Assembly: GCA_018664265.1 (NCBI GenBank)
Contig: JABJOR010000560.1
Coordinates: forward strand, 1 to 9,343
Length of the DNA stretch: 9,343 nucleotides
Reading direction: 5' to 3'
From: Rhodospirillales bacterium
GTDB taxonomy: Bacteria; Pseudomonadota; Alphaproteobacteria; Rhodospirillales; Casp-alpha2
The position numbers were made by a program, and so were the translations under genes. The notes under the pieces were generated by a model. It ran no database searches and was not told the DNA's origin. It saw only the letters and a list, made by a program, of their open reading frames with translations. Positions 7,626 to 9,343 of this stretch are shown here, piece by piece (within the stretch, counting starts at the first letter, position 1; each line of letters starts with the position of its first letter).

Positions 7626-7651
7626 TCTAATGAAAACAAACCTGCTGTCAA
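7624..7651 (-). promoter_or_regulatory. Probable sigma70 promoter of the mttB-family gene
   Basis: On the minus strand, a perfect -35 TTGACA (7651-7646) is followed after 16 bases by TAGAAC (7629-7624, four of six -10 bases). Transcription would start near 7617, just before the operator at 7602-7615, which suits repression by a LacI-type protein. The 5' leader would be about 40 bases. Confidence 0.55.
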
Positions 7652-7671
7652 GAAGTTAAAAGGAAAGCCAA

Positions 7672-8505
7672 ATGTCAGATCGCCCTGAACGTATCCCGTT
7701 AAATGAGCCAACTTTAATAAGAGAAACCGATGCAATTAAAGGCATGTGGGGTAATGAAATATCGAAATTTGTTCCAACCCTTTTCTACGGTCTCAGTAAA
7801 GAGTTAATGATGCTTTCGCTAACAATAAAGCCCGGAGAAGGTTTTCGGGCGTATGCTGAATTTCGAGCATATTTTGCATCCCAGCTTTGTCTATATGTGA
7901 TAGAGGGACAGTACACTTATCAGAATCCAGAAACTGGTGAAGTCCGCACAGCCCAACAAGGTGAAATTCTTTTCTTCCATGAAAAACTCTGGAATTATGG
8001 CCACAATTTTGGAGATAAAGACGTTCGGATATTGGAAATATTTTCGCCACCTGCAAACGCAGCGACATTGGCCGATACCCCAATCCCGGAAAAAGAGAAA
8101 TTTATCAACCAGAGTGCATTAGATCATATGAAGAACCTTGAGGGAGGCGAAGGCCACAATCCCAGGCTACGAAATGATCAAAATGCAGTGGAATCATTAA
8201 TTCCAGGAGAGCCAAATATCTGGACGCGGGTTTATGCCAGCACGGATCAAATTTTCATGGCAAAAACAAGTTTATTACCATCTCAATATAGCAAACCAAT
8301 TATAGCCCCCTATGACATGGTAATTTATACCATTGCCGGACAAATAGAAGTTGTCATAGAACGTACAGGAGAAAAATTAAGCGCTGAAAAAGCGGATATC
8401 ATTTTTATACCAGCCAATGAAGCCTATATGATTATTAATAATTCTAATGGAATGTCTGTCAATCTTGTAGCTGGTTCAGGTTCATTCAGCTCCATCTACG
8501 CATAA
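7672..8505 (+). CDS. Two-domain cupin (bicupin) protein, function unknown
   Basis: This 277-residue protein appears to contain two cupin beta-barrel domains, at about 48-127 and 195-268. The first has the spacing of a cupin motif 1 (PGEGF at 54-58 to VIEGQYTY at 76-83) and motif 2 (QGEILFFHEKLWNYGH, 96-111). The usual HxH metal ligands of motif 1 are absent; only His103 and His111 are seen. The second domain (TIAGQIEVVIERTGEKLS, 220-237) has no histidine at all. Metal binding may therefore be altered or lost, which points to a ligand-binding or structural role, or to an unusual isomerase. AAGGA at 7660-7664 precedes the ATG by seven bases. It is divergent from the mttB-family gene and shares the operator region with it, so a joint role in amine use is likely. 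The cupin call is from fold-like pattern and is fairly secure. Confidence 0.72.
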   Translation: MSDRPERIPLNEPTLIRETDAIKGMWGNEISKFVPTLFYGLSKELMMLSLTIKPGEGFRAYAEFRAYFASQLCLYVIEGQYTYQNPETGEVRTAQQGEILFFHEKLWNYGHNFGDKDVRILEIFSPPANAATLADTPIPEKEKFINQSALDHMKNLEGGEGHNPRLRNDQNAVESLIPGEPNIWTRVYASTDQIFMAKTSLLPSQYSKPIIAPYDMVIYTIAGQIEVVIERTGEKLSAEKADIIFIPANEAYMIINNSNGMSVNLVAGSGSFSSIYA

Positions 8506-8555
8506 ATCATTGGAGATGGTCCAGCGTTATGCCCACCTAGTCTCTAAGTATCAGG

Positions 8556-8574
8556 AAACCGCAATTGCGGTTTT
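8556..8574 (+). terminator. Probable intrinsic terminator after the cupin gene
   Basis: AAACCGC, loop AATT, GCGGTTT form a perfect 7-bp stem, followed by one more T. It lies 51 bp after the cupin stop. The T tract is short (four in all, three of them in the stem). The symmetry, with A bases on the left side, would also let it serve transcription coming from the right. Confidence 0.55.
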
Positions 8575-8669
8575 GGGCCAACGCCCGACCGACTCATTAA
8601 TTAAAAACAGCAACGCGCTGTGTCACGAAAATGTCACGTTTGTAAATGCTGGTTGATCGAAAAGTGGAA

Positions 8670-8774
8670 TCAATTATCTGTCACTCCGTCGTCTTCTAGT
8701 GTTCGCTTGTTTTCTTCTGGAAAAGCCATACGTGCTTCTGTGATTTTCTCCGCCGTGGGCAGGGAGGATCCTGC
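8670..8774 (-). pseudogene. Possible C-terminal gene remnant cut by the insertion sequence
   Basis: On the minus strand, 34 sense codons ending in TGA (8672-8670) read like a protein tail (SSLPTAEKITEARMAF, then PEENKRTLEDDGVTDN). The frame is open right up to the insertion-sequence end at 8776, which would have separated it from its 5' part. There is no start signal within it. The family is not recognised, and a chance open frame cannot be excluded. Confidence 0.35.
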
Positions 8775-8775
8775 C

Positions 8776-9343
8776 GGCACTGTCAGAAGAAAATCGCTTG
8801 TTGAAGATAGTTTATCTTTCTACTCTCCCGAGATGATAAAAAAGAACCCGTTCCGCTACTTCAAAACCTCACCTGAGGTCATCCGCCTTGCTGTAATGAT
8901 GTACGTCAGGTTTCCTCTCTCCCTTCGCAACGTCGAAGACCTACTCGACGAACGTGGCATCGATATCAGTTATGAGACGATCCGCTATTGGTGGAACAGA
9001 TTCGGCCCACTGTTTGCTAGTGATATCCGCAAGAAACGAATTCATCCTGCACCGAATCGCTCAAACTGGCGATGGCATCTCGATGAGGTCTTTGTGAAAA
9101 TTAATGGCGAGATACATTACCTATGGCGTGCCGTTGACCACGAAGGCGAAGTCCTGGAAGCCTTTGTTTCCAAACGACGAAACCGTAAAGCAGCATTGAC
9201 TTTCCTCAAGAAGATCATGAAGCGTTATGGTCAACCTTATGTAATCGTGACGGACAAATTACGTTCATACCGGGCGGCCATGAAACAAATCGGGAATGAG
9301 GCATTTCAAACAACAGGTCATTGGTTAAACAATCGAGCAGAGA
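8776..9343 (+). mobile_element. IS6-family insertion sequence, left part
   Basis: The left terminal inverted repeat begins GGCACTGTCAGAAG at 8776; IS6-family ends typically start GGCACTGTT or GGCTCTGTT. The transposase ATG lies 57 bp inside, the usual layout for this family. The element runs off the right edge, so the right repeat and the expected 8-bp target duplication (ATCCTGCC at 8768-8775 would be the left copy) cannot be checked. Confidence 0.8.
8833..9343 (+). CDS. IS6-family transposase, C-terminus cut by window edge
   Basis: This DDE transposase moves an IS6-family element by replicative or cointegrate-type transposition. The first 170 residues are visible, of about 230-240 expected. 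Family features are the N-terminal FRYFKTSPEVIRLAVMMYVR (8-26 region), the helix-turn-helix region with DERGIDISYETIRYWWNRFG (39-58), the first catalytic Asp84 in WHLDEVFVKING, the second Asp141 in VTDKLRSYRAAM, and the conserved WLNNRAE at the edge. The third acidic residue is expected at or just past the window end. I chose the ATG at 8833 because family proteins start just before 'PFRYF'; the frame stays open further upstream but that part is terminal repeat. No frameshift is visible in the part seen, so it may be active. Confidence 0.92.
   Translation, partial: MIKKNPFRYFKTSPEVIRLAVMMYVRFPLSLRNVEDLLDERGIDISYETIRYWWNRFGPLFASDIRKKRIHPAPNRSNWRWHLDEVFVKINGEIHYLWRAVDHEGEVLEAFVSKRRNRKAALTFLKKIMKRYGQPYVIVTDKLRSYRAAMKQIGNEAFQTTGHWLNNRAE

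Larger units (their letters stand above)
8506..8775. other. Intergenic stretch between cupin and insertion sequence
   Basis: It holds the terminator hairpin (8556-8574), a pair of TGTCACG direct repeats 11 bp apart (8621-8627 and 8632-8638), and a possible minus-strand gene remnant (8670-8774). No complete gene, tRNA or other RNA is recognisable. Confidence 0.5.

Noticed and set aside
7579..7735. Upstream ATG at 7735 as the mttB-family start
   Set aside because: It would add 52 residues with no family resemblance, overlap the first 64 bases of the cupin gene and cross the operator and promoter. The ATG at 7579 has a good ribosome-binding site.
8621..8638. TGTCACG direct repeats 11 bp apart
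   Set aside because: Only two copies, not tied to a promoter or gene start; too little to call a regulatory site or an iteron set.
1..9343. CRISPR array, tRNA or rRNA
   Set aside because: No regularly spaced repeats and no recognisable structural RNA sequence were seen on either strand.

Overview
The window looks like an accessory catabolic locus from a proteobacterium, most likely a marine or soil alphaproteobacterium. That placement rests on protein style, bacterial promoter and ribosome-binding signals and an IS6-type insertion sequence, so it is an inference, not a determination. Base composition is uneven. The block up to about 5930 is moderately GC-rich, and the block from about 6030 to 8510 is visibly richer in AT.

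Layout. Positions 1-788 (minus) hold a LacI-family repressor that runs off the left edge. Divergent from it is a four-gene plus-strand run: a choline-dehydrogenase-like GMC flavoprotein (1045-2733), a short-chain dehydrogenase (2808-3521), an iron-type alcohol dehydrogenase of the hydroxyacid-oxoacid transhydrogenase type (3554-4861), and a proline racemase / hydroxyproline epimerase-dehydratase family protein (4908-5927). Gaps of 32-74 bp, each with a ribosome-binding site, suggest one operon. Facing it is an MttB-family corrinoid methyltransferase homologue without pyrrolysine (7579-6032, minus). This is divergent from a two-domain cupin (7672-8505, plus). A hairpin terminator follows the cupin. 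Next come a possible gene remnant on the minus strand and the left end of an IS6-family insertion sequence (from 8776), whose transposase is cut by the right edge.

How it fits together. Nearly the same palindrome, GTAAAACGTTTTA(C/G) with a central CpG, sits just after the GMC promoter (976-989) and between the mttB and cupin genes (7602-7615). This is the type of site LacI-family proteins bind. The simplest reading is that the repressor controls both units as one regulon. The enzyme set (quaternary-amine demethylase homologue, choline-type alcohol oxidase, SDR, transhydrogenase, proline-racemase-fold enzyme) suggests breakdown of a methylated amine or betaine, possibly a hydroxylated proline betaine or a choline-like alcohol. 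The substrate is not shown by the sequence. No transporter, corrinoid protein, corrinoid activator or betaine-aldehyde dehydrogenase is visible here.
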